36,670 bases of DNA. Origin: Oleiphilaceae bacterium (GTDB lineage: Bacteria > Pseudomonadota > Gammaproteobacteria > Pseudomonadales > Oleiphilaceae). The notes under the pieces are model-generated. The model had not been told where the DNA came from, did not search any database, and saw only the letters and a program-made list of their open reading frames with translations. Position numbers and translations under genes: made by a program. Shown here one piece after another: positions 10,718 to 19,184 of this stretch. The DNA is taken from the NCBI GenBank assembly GCA_018334495.1, contig JAGXLV010000023.1, positions 1 to 36,670 on the forward strand, in the 5' to 3' direction. The stretch's first letter is position 1, and the number at the start of each line of letters is the position of its first letter.

Positions 10718-10761
10718 CTCAGTCCGTTATTTCATCCTGAACATTAAACCGGAGAAGAAGT

Positions 10762-11190
10762 ATGTCAAACGAGCGCACGCTTTCAATCATTAAACCGGAT
10801 GCGGTTGCCAAAAACGTGATTGGTGAAATTTTTAGCCGCTTTGAGAAAGCCGGTTTGAGCATCGTTGCCGCCAAAATGATGCATCTGACACAAGAGCAGG
10901 CTGAAGGCTTTTATGCTGAACATAAAGACCGCCCGTTCTTTTCAGCGCTGGTTGCGTTCATGACCTCCGGGCCGGTGATGGTTCAGGTGCTGGAAGGTGA
11001 GGGCGCCGTTCTGAAGAATCGGGATCTGATGGGTGCCACTAACCCCAAAGACGCTGAGCCCGGCACCATTCGTGCGGATTTCGCGACATCGATCGATGCC
11101 AACGCCGTTCATGGTTCGGATTCCACTACATCGGCCGAACGTGAGATCGCGTATTATTTCAATGACGGCGAGATCTGCCCCAGAGGCTGA
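10762..11190 (+). CDS. ndk: Nucleoside diphosphate kinase Ndk
   Basis: Cytoplasmic enzyme that balances NTP and dNTP pools by moving the gamma-phosphate of ATP to other NDPs through a phosphohistidine. The 142-residue product, typical length for the family, begins [18 protein letters not shown] and carries [42 protein letters not shown] and the active-site NAVHGSDS with His117. A clear GGAGAAG ribosome site precedes the ATG. In Pseudomonas the ISC operon lies between iscS and ndk; here ndk follows iscS after 90 bases. No sequence anomaly within the gene. Confidence 0.97.
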   Translation: MSNERTLSIIKPDAVAKNVIGEIFSRFEKAGLSIVAAKMMHLTQEQAEGFYAEHKDRPFFSALVAFMTSGPVMVQVLEGEGAVLKNRDLMGATNPKDAEPGTIRADFATSIDANAVHGSDSTTSAEREIAYYFNDGEICPRG

Positions 11191-11275
11191 TTTTGACCGG
11201 TAAGCGTGATCTGGGCACCGGTTAATAAGCGCTGTGCCAGGTCACGTTACTGATTTTTTATTATGAGGTTCCCGA

Positions 11276-12388
11276 ATGACAACGCCTGAACAAAAAACCA
11301 ACCTGCTAGGCCTGCCGAAAGCTAAACTGGAGGCTTTTTTCGAGCAGTTGGGTGAAAAGCGTTTTCGGGCGACCCAGATCCTGCAATGGATTCATCAGCG
11401 TGGTGTCGACGATTTCGATCAGATGACCAACGTCAGTAAAGGCCTCCGGGAAAAGCTCAAGGAAGTGGCTGAAATTCGCGGGCCCGAAGTGATCTTCGAC
11501 GAGACTTCCAAAGATGGCACTCGTAAGTGGGTCATGCGCATGGACGCCGGCAACAGCATTGAGACCGTGCTGATTCCAGACGGCCAGCGTGGCACACTTT
11601 GTGTGTCTTCCCAGATTGGTTGCAGTCTTGACTGCACTTTCTGTTCGACCGGTAAGCGCGGTTTTAACCGTAACCTGACCTCCGCGGAAATCATCGGCCA
11701 GGTGTGGGTGGCCCGCAAAGCCTTTATGCCATTCGAGCCGGGGCCTGATCGACCGATTACCAATGTGGTTATGATGGGCATGGGGGAGCCTCTGCTTAAT
11801 TTCGACAACGTTGTCGATGCCATGAACCTGATGATGGAGGACCTGGCCTACGGCATCTCCAAGCGTCGCGTTACGATCAGCACCTCGGGCGTTGTTCCGG
11901 CGTTGGATAAATTGGGCGAAGTTACGGATGTTTCACTGGCAATATCGTTGCACGCAGCGAATGATGAGCTTCGTAACCAGTTGGTTCCGCTTAACAAAAA
12001 GTATCCCATTGCGGAATTGTTGGCCGCTACCCGGCGATATCAGGCAAGGTTGCCCGACAAGCGTAAGGTGACTATTGAATACACGGTCATCGAAGGCATG
12101 AACGACAAGCCGGAGCACGCCCGGGAAATGGCGGAGCTATTGCGGGACTTGCCCTGCAAAATCAATCTGATTCCGTTTAACCCGTTTCCGGAAAGTGATT
12201 TCAGGCGACCCAAAATGTCAGCGACCCGCCGTTTTCAGACTATCCTCAATGAAGCCGGTTACGTCGCTACCATCAGGACTCCGCGCGGTGATGATATTGA
12301 TGCAGCTTGTGGTCAGTTAGTGGGGCAGTTTGAGGACCGCACCCGCCGCAGTCAGAAATACATACCCGTGCACCAGATGACACCCTGA
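11276..12388 (+). CDS. rlmN: Dual-specificity RNA methyltransferase RlmN
   Basis: Radical-SAM enzyme that methylates C2 of A2503 in 23S rRNA and A37 in some tRNAs. The 370-residue product shows the radical-SAM cluster motif [82 protein letters not shown] and the C-terminal catalytic cysteine in [10 protein letters not shown]. Its [4Fe-4S] cluster makes it one of the Fe-S clients that must be served although the local ISC genes are reduced. GAGG lies before the ATG. It precedes pilF and rodZ as in Pseudomonas. Confidence 0.97.
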   Translation: MTTPEQKTNLLGLPKAKLEAFFEQLGEKRFRATQILQWIHQRGVDDFDQMTNVSKGLREKLKEVAEIRGPEVIFDETSKDGTRKWVMRMDAGNSIETVLIPDGQRGTLCVSSQIGCSLDCTFCSTGKRGFNRNLTSAEIIGQVWVARKAFMPFEPGPDRPITNVVMMGMGEPLLNFDNVVDAMNLMMEDLAYGISKRRVTISTSGVVPALDKLGEVTDVSLAISLHAANDELRNQLVPLNKKYPIAELLAATRRYQARLPDKRKVTIEYTVIEGMNDKPEHAREMAELLRDLPCKINLIPFNPFPESDFRRPKMSATRRFQTILNEAGYVATIRTPRGDDIDAACGQLVGQFEDRTRRSQKYIPVHQMTP

Positions 12389-12419
12389 ATTATACAAGCA
12401 TTAACAGGATGACAACCAC

Positions 12420-13226
12420 GTGAGCCACAAGCGAGTAATAAAGTTCACCCGATGGGTTGGCAGTGTCGTGATTATTGCCGTTTTGGCCGGCTGCGTGACA
12501 ACCTCCGACAGCCGATTTGCTCGCGAGGCAGACGAGGAAAAAGCGGTCCGGGATTATGTTCAGCTTGCCACCGCCTATGTGTCGCAGAGCAATTATGACC
12601 GCGCCAGGATGCACCTGGACAGGGCTCTTGAAATTAATGCTGAAAGCCCGGCCGCTCTGTCAGTACTGGGCCTGATTTACGAACGCGAAGGCGAGTCGGA
12701 ACTGGCCGAGCAGGCTTTTCGTGACGCCTTGGCAGAGGAGCCTCTATACACGAGAGGGCGCGTTTTTTATGCCGCTTTCCTGTATGGCGAAGGCCGCTAC
12801 GATGCCGCCCGGAATGAGTTTGCCAAAGCGGCCGCTGATTCGGGGTACGCGGATCGGGGGTCGGTGTTCTACAACCTGGGTCGAACGGAGCAGCGTCTTG
12901 GCAACGCTGAAGCAGCGGCGGCGGCTTTTGAGCGTGCTGTCAGGCTGGGTAGAAGTGACTTGCGGGCATTGCTGGCCCTATCCACGGCGCTGGTTGAGGC
13001 TGGCAAAGTTGACGAAGCCGCCTTCCATTATGATCGCCTGAACACCATGATAGCGCGCAACCCGCAGATTGATCATACGCCCGAGAGCCTTTATACCGGT
13101 TTAAGGATTGCTCGTCATCGAGGTGATCAGAACAGGGCTGCGAGTCTGGCCCTTCTGCTCAGGAATAAATACCCGAATTCGGAGCAATATCAAAAATATA
13201 AGGCGTTGATGTCCGATGGTAAGTGA
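12420..13226 (+). CDS. pilF: Type IV pilus biogenesis/stability TPR lipoprotein PilF (PilW)
   Basis: Outer-membrane lipoprotein that helps localise and assemble the PilQ secretin of type IV pili. It is 268 residues, starting with GTG at 12420 and preceded by AGGA about ten bases upstream. The N-terminus has a basic stretch, a hydrophobic core and the lipobox LAGC (VIIAVLAGCVTT), so it is a lipoprotein. The rest is a run of TPR-like helical repeats (YVSQSNYDRARMHLDRALEINAESPAALSVLGLIYEREGE, then three or more further units). Position between rlmN and rodZ matches pilF of Pseudomonas. The final codons overlap the rodZ ATG by 11 bases. Confidence 0.92.
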   Translation: MSHKRVIKFTRWVGSVVIIAVLAGCVTTSDSRFAREADEEKAVRDYVQLATAYVSQSNYDRARMHLDRALEINAESPAALSVLGLIYEREGESELAEQAFRDALAEEPLYTRGRVFYAAFLYGEGRYDAARNEFAKAAADSGYADRGSVFYNLGRTEQRLGNAEAAAAAFERAVRLGRSDLRALLALSTALVEAGKVDEAAFHYDRLNTMIARNPQIDHTPESLYTGLRIARHRGDQNRAASLALLLRNKYPNSEQYQKYKALMSDGK

Positions 13227-14376
13227 AGAAAATCTCCGGCAACCGGCACAGGAAACGGTTGGTGAGCAATTACGCAAGGCACGTGAAGCGGCAAGTCTGA
13301 AGGTATCAGACATTGCAGAGGGCCAGCACCTTCGCCCCGTGGTTATCGAAGCGATCGAACGCAGCGATTACCGCCAGGTCGACAGCGAGATATTTCTTAA
13401 AGGCTATGTTCGTACCTATGCCAATCAGGTTGGTCTACCCGCAGACGCACTGGTTGCTCAACTGAATCAGGAGTTGGAACCGCTGCGTCGGGAGAGGGAA
13501 GACGCAGAAGAAATCAACCCCCTGCAGGACATACAACGCAAAAAAGCACGAAAAAAGCGCGTGGCCCGTGTGGTGATTTTCTCTCTGGTTATTGTTGGCC
13601 TTGCCTATGGCGCAATGAGACTTATCGCGATGGAATCCGAGGGCCTGTTGTCCTCGGTTTTTAAATCATCCGATGACATTGCCGAAACTGGCGGTGTCGC
13701 TGATGATACTCTTCCCGAGCGCAAGGATCGGGTTCCCCCGGAGGACGACCTGGTCCTGGCCGAGCCCGAGTCAAGCCAGACAGAGGGGCAAACAACCGGC
13801 CCGATTGAGCAGGAGGCGCCCTTACCTGACGAATCGGAGCGAAGTGGGCCCGACGCCGGCACGACGACAGTCCCGGAGACCTCTCCGGCAGAGGAGCCGG
13901 AGGTAATGCAACCGCTGCCTTTGCAGTCAGACTCTCCCGCTGAAGACAATGCCCCGGTTGAGGACGTTGCACCGGAGACAGAGAGTGCCGAGCCGCTGGT
14001 CGATTTGTCCGAGTCTCAGGAGCCAGCAGTTGACGGTTCGCTCGATCAAGCGCCCGCCATGGCAACGGATCGACCGATCGTTGAGTCCCGTGCTGAGTCC
14101 GGGCGTGCGGAAGGCGGGGAGGAAAGCCGGAATGTGAGCCTGTCCGCGAGTTTTTCCGACGCCTGTTGGGTGCAGGTGACGAGCGCCGACGGCCGCACTC
14201 TGGTTTCATCGCTGTATCGGGATGGCGATACCCTTGAACTGGATGCGGAGCCACCCTTACGTGTGGTCCTGGGGGCCGCCGACGCGGTGTCACGGTTGGC
14301 GTTTCGGGGTGAACTCGTGGATTTGTCTGCCTATCGCATTGTCAACAATCGGGTTGAATTCACGCTCGATATTTAA
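13216..14376 (+). CDS. rodZ: Cytoskeleton protein RodZ
   Basis: Bitopic inner-membrane protein that links MreB to the elongation machinery and keeps rod shape. The 386-residue product has an N-terminal Xre-type helix-turn-helix domain (VGEQLRKAREAASLKVSDIAEGQHL to about residue 85), a basic juxtamembrane stretch (RKKARKKRVAR) and one TM at about residues 118-139. A long Glu/Asp/Pro/Ser-rich periplasmic linker runs over roughly residues 150-305. A C-terminal DUF4115-type beta domain (FSDACWVQVTSADGRTLVSSLYRDGDTLEL to the end) closes it. It overlaps pilF. In most gammaproteobacteria ispG follows rodZ; here hisS follows directly. Confidence 0.94.
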   Translation: MVSEENLRQPAQETVGEQLRKAREAASLKVSDIAEGQHLRPVVIEAIERSDYRQVDSEIFLKGYVRTYANQVGLPADALVAQLNQELEPLRREREDAEEINPLQDIQRKKARKKRVARVVIFSLVIVGLAYGAMRLIAMESEGLLSSVFKSSDDIAETGGVADDTLPERKDRVPPEDDLVLAEPESSQTEGQTTGPIEQEAPLPDESERSGPDAGTTTVPETSPAEEPEVMQPLPLQSDSPAEDNAPVEDVAPETESAEPLVDLSESQEPAVDGSLDQAPAMATDRPIVESRAESGRAEGGEESRNVSLSASFSDACWVQVTSADGRTLVSSLYRDGDTLELDAEPPLRVVLGAADAVSRLAFRGELVDLSAYRIVNNRVEFTLDI

Positions 14377-14440
14377 CCGGCGATAACTCAAAACAGCTCA
14401 GGCAGTGGCCGGGCAGTTACAACAGAATTAAGGTTCAACC

Positions 14441-15724
14441 TTGGCTAAAATTCAGGCAATTCGTGGGATGAACGACATCCTGCCCGACCAGACACCCGTG
14501 TGGCAATATCTTGAAGATACCGTAAGACAGATACTTGGCGCTTACGGTTATCAGGAAATCCGTATGCCGATCGTTGAGCAGACGGAGCTTTTCAAGCGTT
14601 CCATCGGTGAAGTGACGGATATCGTCGAGAAGGAAATGTACACCTTTCCCGATCGGAATGGCGATAATCTCACCCTGCGTCCGGAAGGTACTGCGGGCTG
14701 TGTTCGGGCGGCCGAAGAACACGGCCTGTTGTTCAATCAGACCAGGCGGCTTTGGTATACCGGCCCGATGTTTCGTCACGAGAGGCCTCAGAAAGGTCGC
14801 TATCGGCAGTTCCACCAGATTGGCGTGGAATGTTTCGGTATGACCGGCCCGGATATCGACGCTGAGCTGTTGATCATGACCGCGCGCCTGTGGCGTAAAC
14901 TGGGGCTGGCTGAGCACACCCGGCTCGAACTCAACTCCATCGGCACGGCACAGGCCCGCCGGGAATTCCGCCTGGCCCTGGTGGACTACCTGACCGGCTT
15001 CCGCTCTGAGCTGGACGGCGACAGCCAGCGCCGGCTGGACACCAACCCTTTGAGGATTCTGGACAGTAAAAACGAGAACACACAGCGGCTGCTTGATCGG
15101 GCGCCGAAGCTCGATGATTTTCTGGATGATGAGTCCCGGGCCCACTTCGAGTCTCTCAAGGGCCTTCTGGATGCTGCGGGTATAGCTTACACGGTCAATC
15201 CACGCCTGGTTCGGGGGCTGGATTATTACGGTAAAACCGTTTTTGAATGGATAACCGACAGCCTCGGGGCCCAGGGCACCGTTTGTGCCGGTGGACGCTA
15301 TGATGCCCTGGTTGAACAGCTTGGCGGCAAACCCACGGCAGCGGTGGGCTTTGCCATGGGCATGGAACGGCTCATTCTTTTGCTTGAGACTCTGGGCCTG
15401 GTGCCGGCCAGCGTGAATGGCGATGTGGATGTCTACGTTACCGCTCTGGGTGAATCGGCTGTTGCCAATGCCCTGGCATTGAGCGAGCAGCTCCGTAACG
15501 CATTGCCTGGCTGCGTCGTAGTGAGCCATTGCGGCGGCGGCAGCTTCAAGAGCCAAATGAAAAAAGCAGATCGAAGCGGCGCACGTTACGCTGTGATTCT
15601 GGGTGAAAACGAGGTGGTGGCGGAAACAGCGGCGTTGAAGCCGCTGCGCTCTGGCGAACCGCAGCAGGATGTGCCCCAGGCTCAACTGGCGCAAGCTCTT
15701 TCGCAAGGGCTTTACGGCGCCTGA
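14441..15724 (+). CDS. hisS: Histidyl-tRNA synthetase HisS
   Basis: Class II aminoacyl-tRNA synthetase that charges tRNA-His. The 427-residue product matches E. coli HisS (424) throughout: [13 protein letters not shown], motif 2 with [13 protein letters not shown] and [19 protein letters not shown], the histidine motif [34 protein letters not shown], and motif 3 [11 protein letters not shown], then the anticodon-binding domain from about residue 330. The start is a TTG, supported by AAGG eight bases upstream and by the exact [12 protein letters not shown] match to the family N-terminus. It lies only 64 bases after rodZ, with no room for ispG. Confidence 0.97.
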   Translation: MAKIQAIRGMNDILPDQTPVWQYLEDTVRQILGAYGYQEIRMPIVEQTELFKRSIGEVTDIVEKEMYTFPDRNGDNLTLRPEGTAGCVRAAEEHGLLFNQTRRLWYTGPMFRHERPQKGRYRQFHQIGVECFGMTGPDIDAELLIMTARLWRKLGLAEHTRLELNSIGTAQARREFRLALVDYLTGFRSELDGDSQRRLDTNPLRILDSKNENTQRLLDRAPKLDDFLDDESRAHFESLKGLLDAAGIAYTVNPRLVRGLDYYGKTVFEWITDSLGAQGTVCAGGRYDALVEQLGGKPTAAVGFAMGMERLILLLETLGLVPASVNGDVDVYVTALGESAVANALALSEQLRNALPGCVVVSHCGGGSFKSQMKKADRSGARYAVILGENEVVAETAALKPLRSGEPQQDVPQAQLAQALSQGLYGA

Positions 15725-15779
15725 CGCCAACAGTTTTTGCGCAACCAAAACAAGATTTTGACTTAAAGCGAGAGGAATT

Positions 15780-16433
15780 ATGGCCGAAATGCGGACCGAA
15801 GAAGAACAGGTCGAAGCGATCAAGAATTGGTGGAAAAGAAACGGCACTTCGCTGCTGATTGGTATCGCCGCGGCGCTTGCTATTGCGTTCGGGTGGCAAG
15901 CCTGGCAAACGCAGCAGGCCCAAGCACAGAGTGAAGCGGCGGCGCGGTATAATAATCTTCTAAGCGCCGTGGAAAGCGGTGGCCCGGACAGTTTCGAAAC
16001 CGTTTCCTACATTGCCAAGAGTCTGCAGGAGGATTTCGACGGCAGCGCTTATTCGATTTATGGCACCCTGATTCTCGCCCAACAGCAGATGACGGAAAAA
16101 AACGAGGCTGCTAACGCGGTTGAGTCCCTGAAATGGGCCCATGACAAGGTCGAGCAGGACGGTCCGGTTGAGCCTATCGTGCGGCATCGCCTGGCACAGG
16201 CTCAGTTCGCGGCCGGCGACAATGCTGAAGCCCTTGCAACACTTCGCGGCGCAACGGACGCCGACCAGTTTGCTGCGCTATTTGCCGAGCTTGAAGGGGA
16301 CATTCTTTTGGCCGAGGGTGATCGTGCTGGTGCAAGGCAAGCCTATGAAGTCGCGAGCGATGCGATGGAAGGCCAGAATTCGGGCCTGTTGAGACTTAAA
16401 ATCGCCGATCTGGCCAGTGTGGAGGAAGGTTGA
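15780..16433 (+). CDS. yfgM: YfgM family membrane-anchored TPR protein
   Basis: Inner-membrane protein related to E. coli YfgM, which works with PpiD near the SecYEG translocon in handing over exported proteins. The 217-residue product starts with a short cytoplasmic segment (EEEQVEAIKNWWKRNG), a TM at about residues 21-40 (SLLIGIAAALAIAFGWQAW) and a periplasmic helical, TPR-like domain rich in Ala and Glu. These match the family length (206 in E. coli) and layout. AGAGGA precedes the ATG. It stands between hisS and bamB, the conserved place, and its stop codon overlaps the bamB ATG by one base. Confidence 0.93.
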   Translation: MAEMRTEEEQVEAIKNWWKRNGTSLLIGIAAALAIAFGWQAWQTQQAQAQSEAAARYNNLLSAVESGGPDSFETVSYIAKSLQEDFDGSAYSIYGTLILAQQQMTEKNEAANAVESLKWAHDKVEQDGPVEPIVRHRLAQAQFAAGDNAEALATLRGATDADQFAALFAELEGDILLAEGDRAGARQAYEVASDAMEGQNSGLLRLKIADLASVEEG

Positions 16434-17596
16434 TGGTACCGGGCAAGCGTTACCGCAAGTTCAGTTTCGTGTTCCTGTCGGCGATTTTCGTCCTGGCAGG
16501 CTGCAGCAGCAATGAGCCTGTTGACCAACCAGCGGAAGTTCCGGACGTTGTTGAGACCGTCAAGTTTAAAACCTTATGGAACGTGTCAGTGGGTGACGGT
16601 CACGACGGCAAATATCTGCATCTCCAGCCCACCCTGATGGATGAGAGTCTCTATGCCGCTTCGGCCGACGGCGAACTGGTTTCGGTCAATCCCGAAAACG
16701 GTAAAGTGAACTGGCGGCGTGATCTGGACCAAACCATCATGGCCGGCGTCGGCGCTGATCCCGAGCGGCTTTACCTGGTGTCTGAAAATGCAAATCTGTT
16801 GACCTTTGACGGGTCCAGTGGCGAAGCTCTCTGGCAAGCCAGTCTGCCCAACGAAGTAATCGCGCCGCCGCAGTCAAATGGTTCGCTGGTGGTGGCTCAA
16901 ACCATCGACGGTAAAGTTCTTGGGTTCGATGCGGCCACCGGAGAAAAACGTTGGCAGTACGACGGCGTGGTGCCCGTCCTGACCCTCAGGGGTTCAGCCG
17001 CACCTGTGGTGGGCAGCGAAATTGTGCTGGCCTCTCTTGCCAGTGGCCAGCTATTCGCGCTCTCGACCGAGACCGGCCAACCGCAATGGCAATACACCAT
17101 TGGCGAAGCCAAAGGTCGCACCGAACTTGAACGCCTGGTGGACATTACCGCAGAGCCGGTCATTGTTGATTCCGCAGCTCTGGTGGTGGGTTATAAAGGC
17201 AAGCTGGCGGCCGTGGATTTACGCAACGGCGAAGAAATCTGGAGCCGGTCCATGTCCAGCCTGAGGTCGCCGGCAATTGCCTATGGCAATATATTTGTCG
17301 CGGAAGCCAACGGCACGGTGACGGCTCTGCAAGGCCAGAACCGTCAATCAGTCTGGAGCCAGGACCAGCTTCGCTGGCGCCAGTTGACGCGCCCGGTGGC
17401 CACTGAAGATTATCTCCTTGTGGGAGATTTTGAAGGCTATATTCATGCCCTGTCATTACTCGACGGAACTTTTGCCGGTCAGACGAAATTCAGTGGCGAT
17501 GGCCTTCGAGTACCCTTTTTGCGCTGGCAGGACCAGATTCTGGTGTATGGCAACGGCGGGAAACTTGCCGCCATACAACTTGTCAAAAAAGACTGA
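16433..17596 (+). CDS. bamB: Outer-membrane assembly lipoprotein BamB
   Basis: Periplasm-facing lipoprotein of the BAM complex that inserts beta-barrel proteins in the outer membrane. The 387-residue product has a signal peptide with lipobox LAGC (FVLAGCSSNEP). Repeated beta-propeller (PQQ-like) blades follow, each ending in a G-x-x-W pattern, for example NGKVNWRRDLDQ, SGEALWQASLPN, TGEKRWQYDG, TGQPQWQYTIGE and NGEEIWSRSMSS. I chose the ATG at 16433 because GGAGG (16421-16425) is 7 bases upstream; the TTG one codon earlier is too close to it. The ATG shares a base with the yfgM stop, so the two are coupled. Confidence 0.95.
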   Translation: MVPGKRYRKFSFVFLSAIFVLAGCSSNEPVDQPAEVPDVVETVKFKTLWNVSVGDGHDGKYLHLQPTLMDESLYAASADGELVSVNPENGKVNWRRDLDQTIMAGVGADPERLYLVSENANLLTFDGSSGEALWQASLPNEVIAPPQSNGSLVVAQTIDGKVLGFDAATGEKRWQYDGVVPVLTLRGSAAPVVGSEIVLASLASGQLFALSTETGQPQWQYTIGEAKGRTELERLVDITAEPVIVDSAALVVGYKGKLAAVDLRNGEEIWSRSMSSLRSPAIAYGNIFVAEANGTVTALQGQNRQSVWSQDQLRWRQLTRPVATEDYLLVGDFEGYIHALSLLDGTFAGQTKFSGDGLRVPFLRWQDQILVYGNGGKLAAIQLVKKD

Positions 17597-17630
17597 CCCT
17601 TGCCCCCTGACGCGGGCATCGTCCGCAATT

Positions 17631-17658
17631 CCGGTGCTGCCTTGGCGCCGGTTTTGTT
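17631..17658 (+). terminator. Weak hairpin with short T-run between bamB and der
   Basis: CCGGTGC (17631-17637) pairs with GCGCCGG (17645-17651), including one G-T pair, over a 7-base loop, and is followed by TTTTGTTG. The broken T-tract suggests partial termination or attenuation before der rather than a firm stop. Confidence 0.4.
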
Positions 17659-17686
17659 GATTTGTATTTAACGATAGTGGAAACCT

Positions 17687-19120
17687 ATGACTCCAGTGAT
17701 TGCCCTGGTCGGAAGACCGAACGTTGGCAAATCAACGCTATTCAATCAGATGACACGCACGAGAGATGCGCTGGTTGCCGATGTCCCGGGCCTGACCCGG
17801 GACCGAAAGTACGGTGAAGGCCATTACGATGACCGGCGTTTCATCGTGATTGATACTGGAGGTCTGACCGGTAACGAGCAGGGTCTGGATGCGGAAATGG
17901 CCCGACACTCAATGCAGGCCGTTGAAGAGGCGGATATTGTTCTGTTTTTGGTGGACGGTCGGGCAGGCCTGACCGGCGGCGACGAACTCATCGCCCAACA
18001 TTTGCGCCGTACTGGCAAAAACGCCCACCTGGTCGTTAACAAGACCGATGGCATGGACCCTGATGTGGCGGCCAGCGACTTTTACAGTCTTGGCTTCGAG
18101 TCTGTTTTTCTCACGTCCGCTTCCCATAATCGCGGCATCCGCTCGATGTTAGAGCTGTTGATGCCAAGCCCGGAAGAGCTGGAAGACCAGGACCGCGCGG
18201 ATCGTTACCCCGGTATTCGCATCGGCATCGTAGGGCGTCCTAACGTCGGCAAGTCGACACTGGTAAACCGTATGCTCGGCGAAGAGCGGGTGATCGTTTA
18301 CGACATGCCCGGCACGACTCGTGACAGCGTTTATATTCCTTATGAACGTCAGGGCGAGCAGTACACGCTTATTGACACGGCCGGAGTGCGGCGCCGCAAG
18401 AACGTCAGTGAGACGGTGGAAAAGTTCTCCATCATCAAAACCCTGAAGGCGATTGAAGACGCTCACGTTGTTATCCTGGTGATCGACGCCCGAACCGGCC
18501 TGGTGGACCAGGACCTTCACCTGATTGGATTTGTCCTGGATGCCGGTCGTTCACTGGTCGTTACGGTGAATAAGTGGGATGGCATGGATCCGGAAGAAAA
18601 GGCCAAAGTGAAAGAACAGGTCAAACGCCGGCTGGACTTTCTTGATTACGCAGACAAACACTATATCTCCGCGCTGCACGGTTCCGGTGTCGGGGTGTTG
18701 TACGATTCCATCACCTCCTGTTATGAGTCCGCGATGGCGAAGTGGCCCACGAATCGCCTGACGATGATTCTCGAAGACGCGATTTCTCAACATCAGCCGC
18801 CCCTGGTCCACGGCCGTCGCATCAAATTACGCTACGCTCATCAGGGCGGGTCCAATCCGCCGGTGATTGTGGTTCACGGCAACCAGACGGCAGCGCTCCC
18901 CGGGGCGTACAAGCGCTATCTTGAAAATACGTTTCGCCGCGTGCTTGCAGTGAAAGGCGCGCCTATTCGTTTCGAATTCAAATCCAGCGAGAACCCCTTT
19001 GCCGATCGGGTCAATCGTATGACACCCCGGCAAAAGGTTAAAAAGGATCAGGATGCGAAAGAGGGCGGCAGAAGCAAGCACACCAAGCGGCCCCGCATGA
19101 AAAGCAAAAAGCCCAGTTAA
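17687..19120 (+). CDS. der: Ribosome-assembly GTPase Der (EngA)
   Basis: Essential GTPase for assembly of the 50S ribosomal subunit. The 477-residue product has two tandem GTPase domains. The first P-loop is GRPNVGKS at residues 9-16, with [17 protein letters not shown] and NKTDGMD. The second P-loop is GRPNVGKS at residues 183-190, with [21 protein letters not shown] and [11 protein letters not shown]-like C-terminal domain follows ([50 protein letters not shown]). A basic tail ([15 protein letters not shown]) suits rRNA contact. It ends the hisS-yfgM-bamB-der block and converges on pta. Confidence 0.97.
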   Translation: MTPVIALVGRPNVGKSTLFNQMTRTRDALVADVPGLTRDRKYGEGHYDDRRFIVIDTGGLTGNEQGLDAEMARHSMQAVEEADIVLFLVDGRAGLTGGDELIAQHLRRTGKNAHLVVNKTDGMDPDVAASDFYSLGFESVFLTSASHNRGIRSMLELLMPSPEELEDQDRADRYPGIRIGIVGRPNVGKSTLVNRMLGEERVIVYDMPGTTRDSVYIPYERQGEQYTLIDTAGVRRRKNVSETVEKFSIIKTLKAIEDAHVVILVIDARTGLVDQDLHLIGFVLDAGRSLVVTVNKWDGMDPEEKAKVKEQVKRRLDFLDYADKHYISALHGSGVGVLYDSITSCYESAMAKWPTNRLTMILEDAISQHQPPLVHGRRIKLRYAHQGGSNPPVIVVHGNQTAALPGAYKRYLENTFRRVLAVKGAPIRFEFKSSENPFADRVNRMTPRQKVKKDQDAKEGGRSKHTKRPRMKSKKPS

Positions 19121-19184
19121 ATATTGGTGTTTGCCCGGTAGCTTTGTGCAGGCTTGCGACCCGATTTCACACGGCTGCAGCAAC

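Noticed and set aside
11191..11275. Terminator after ndk formed by the two ACCGGT copies
   Set aside because: Only 6 bp, each copy is self-palindromic, and no T-run follows the second one.
14435..15847. Open frame of 470 codons on the minus strand across hisS
   Set aside because: Mirror of the hisS coding frame with no family similarity; hisS is certain.
19121..19184. Terminator between the convergent der and pta genes
   Set aside because: No stem with a T-tract is visible on either strand in this 64-base gap.
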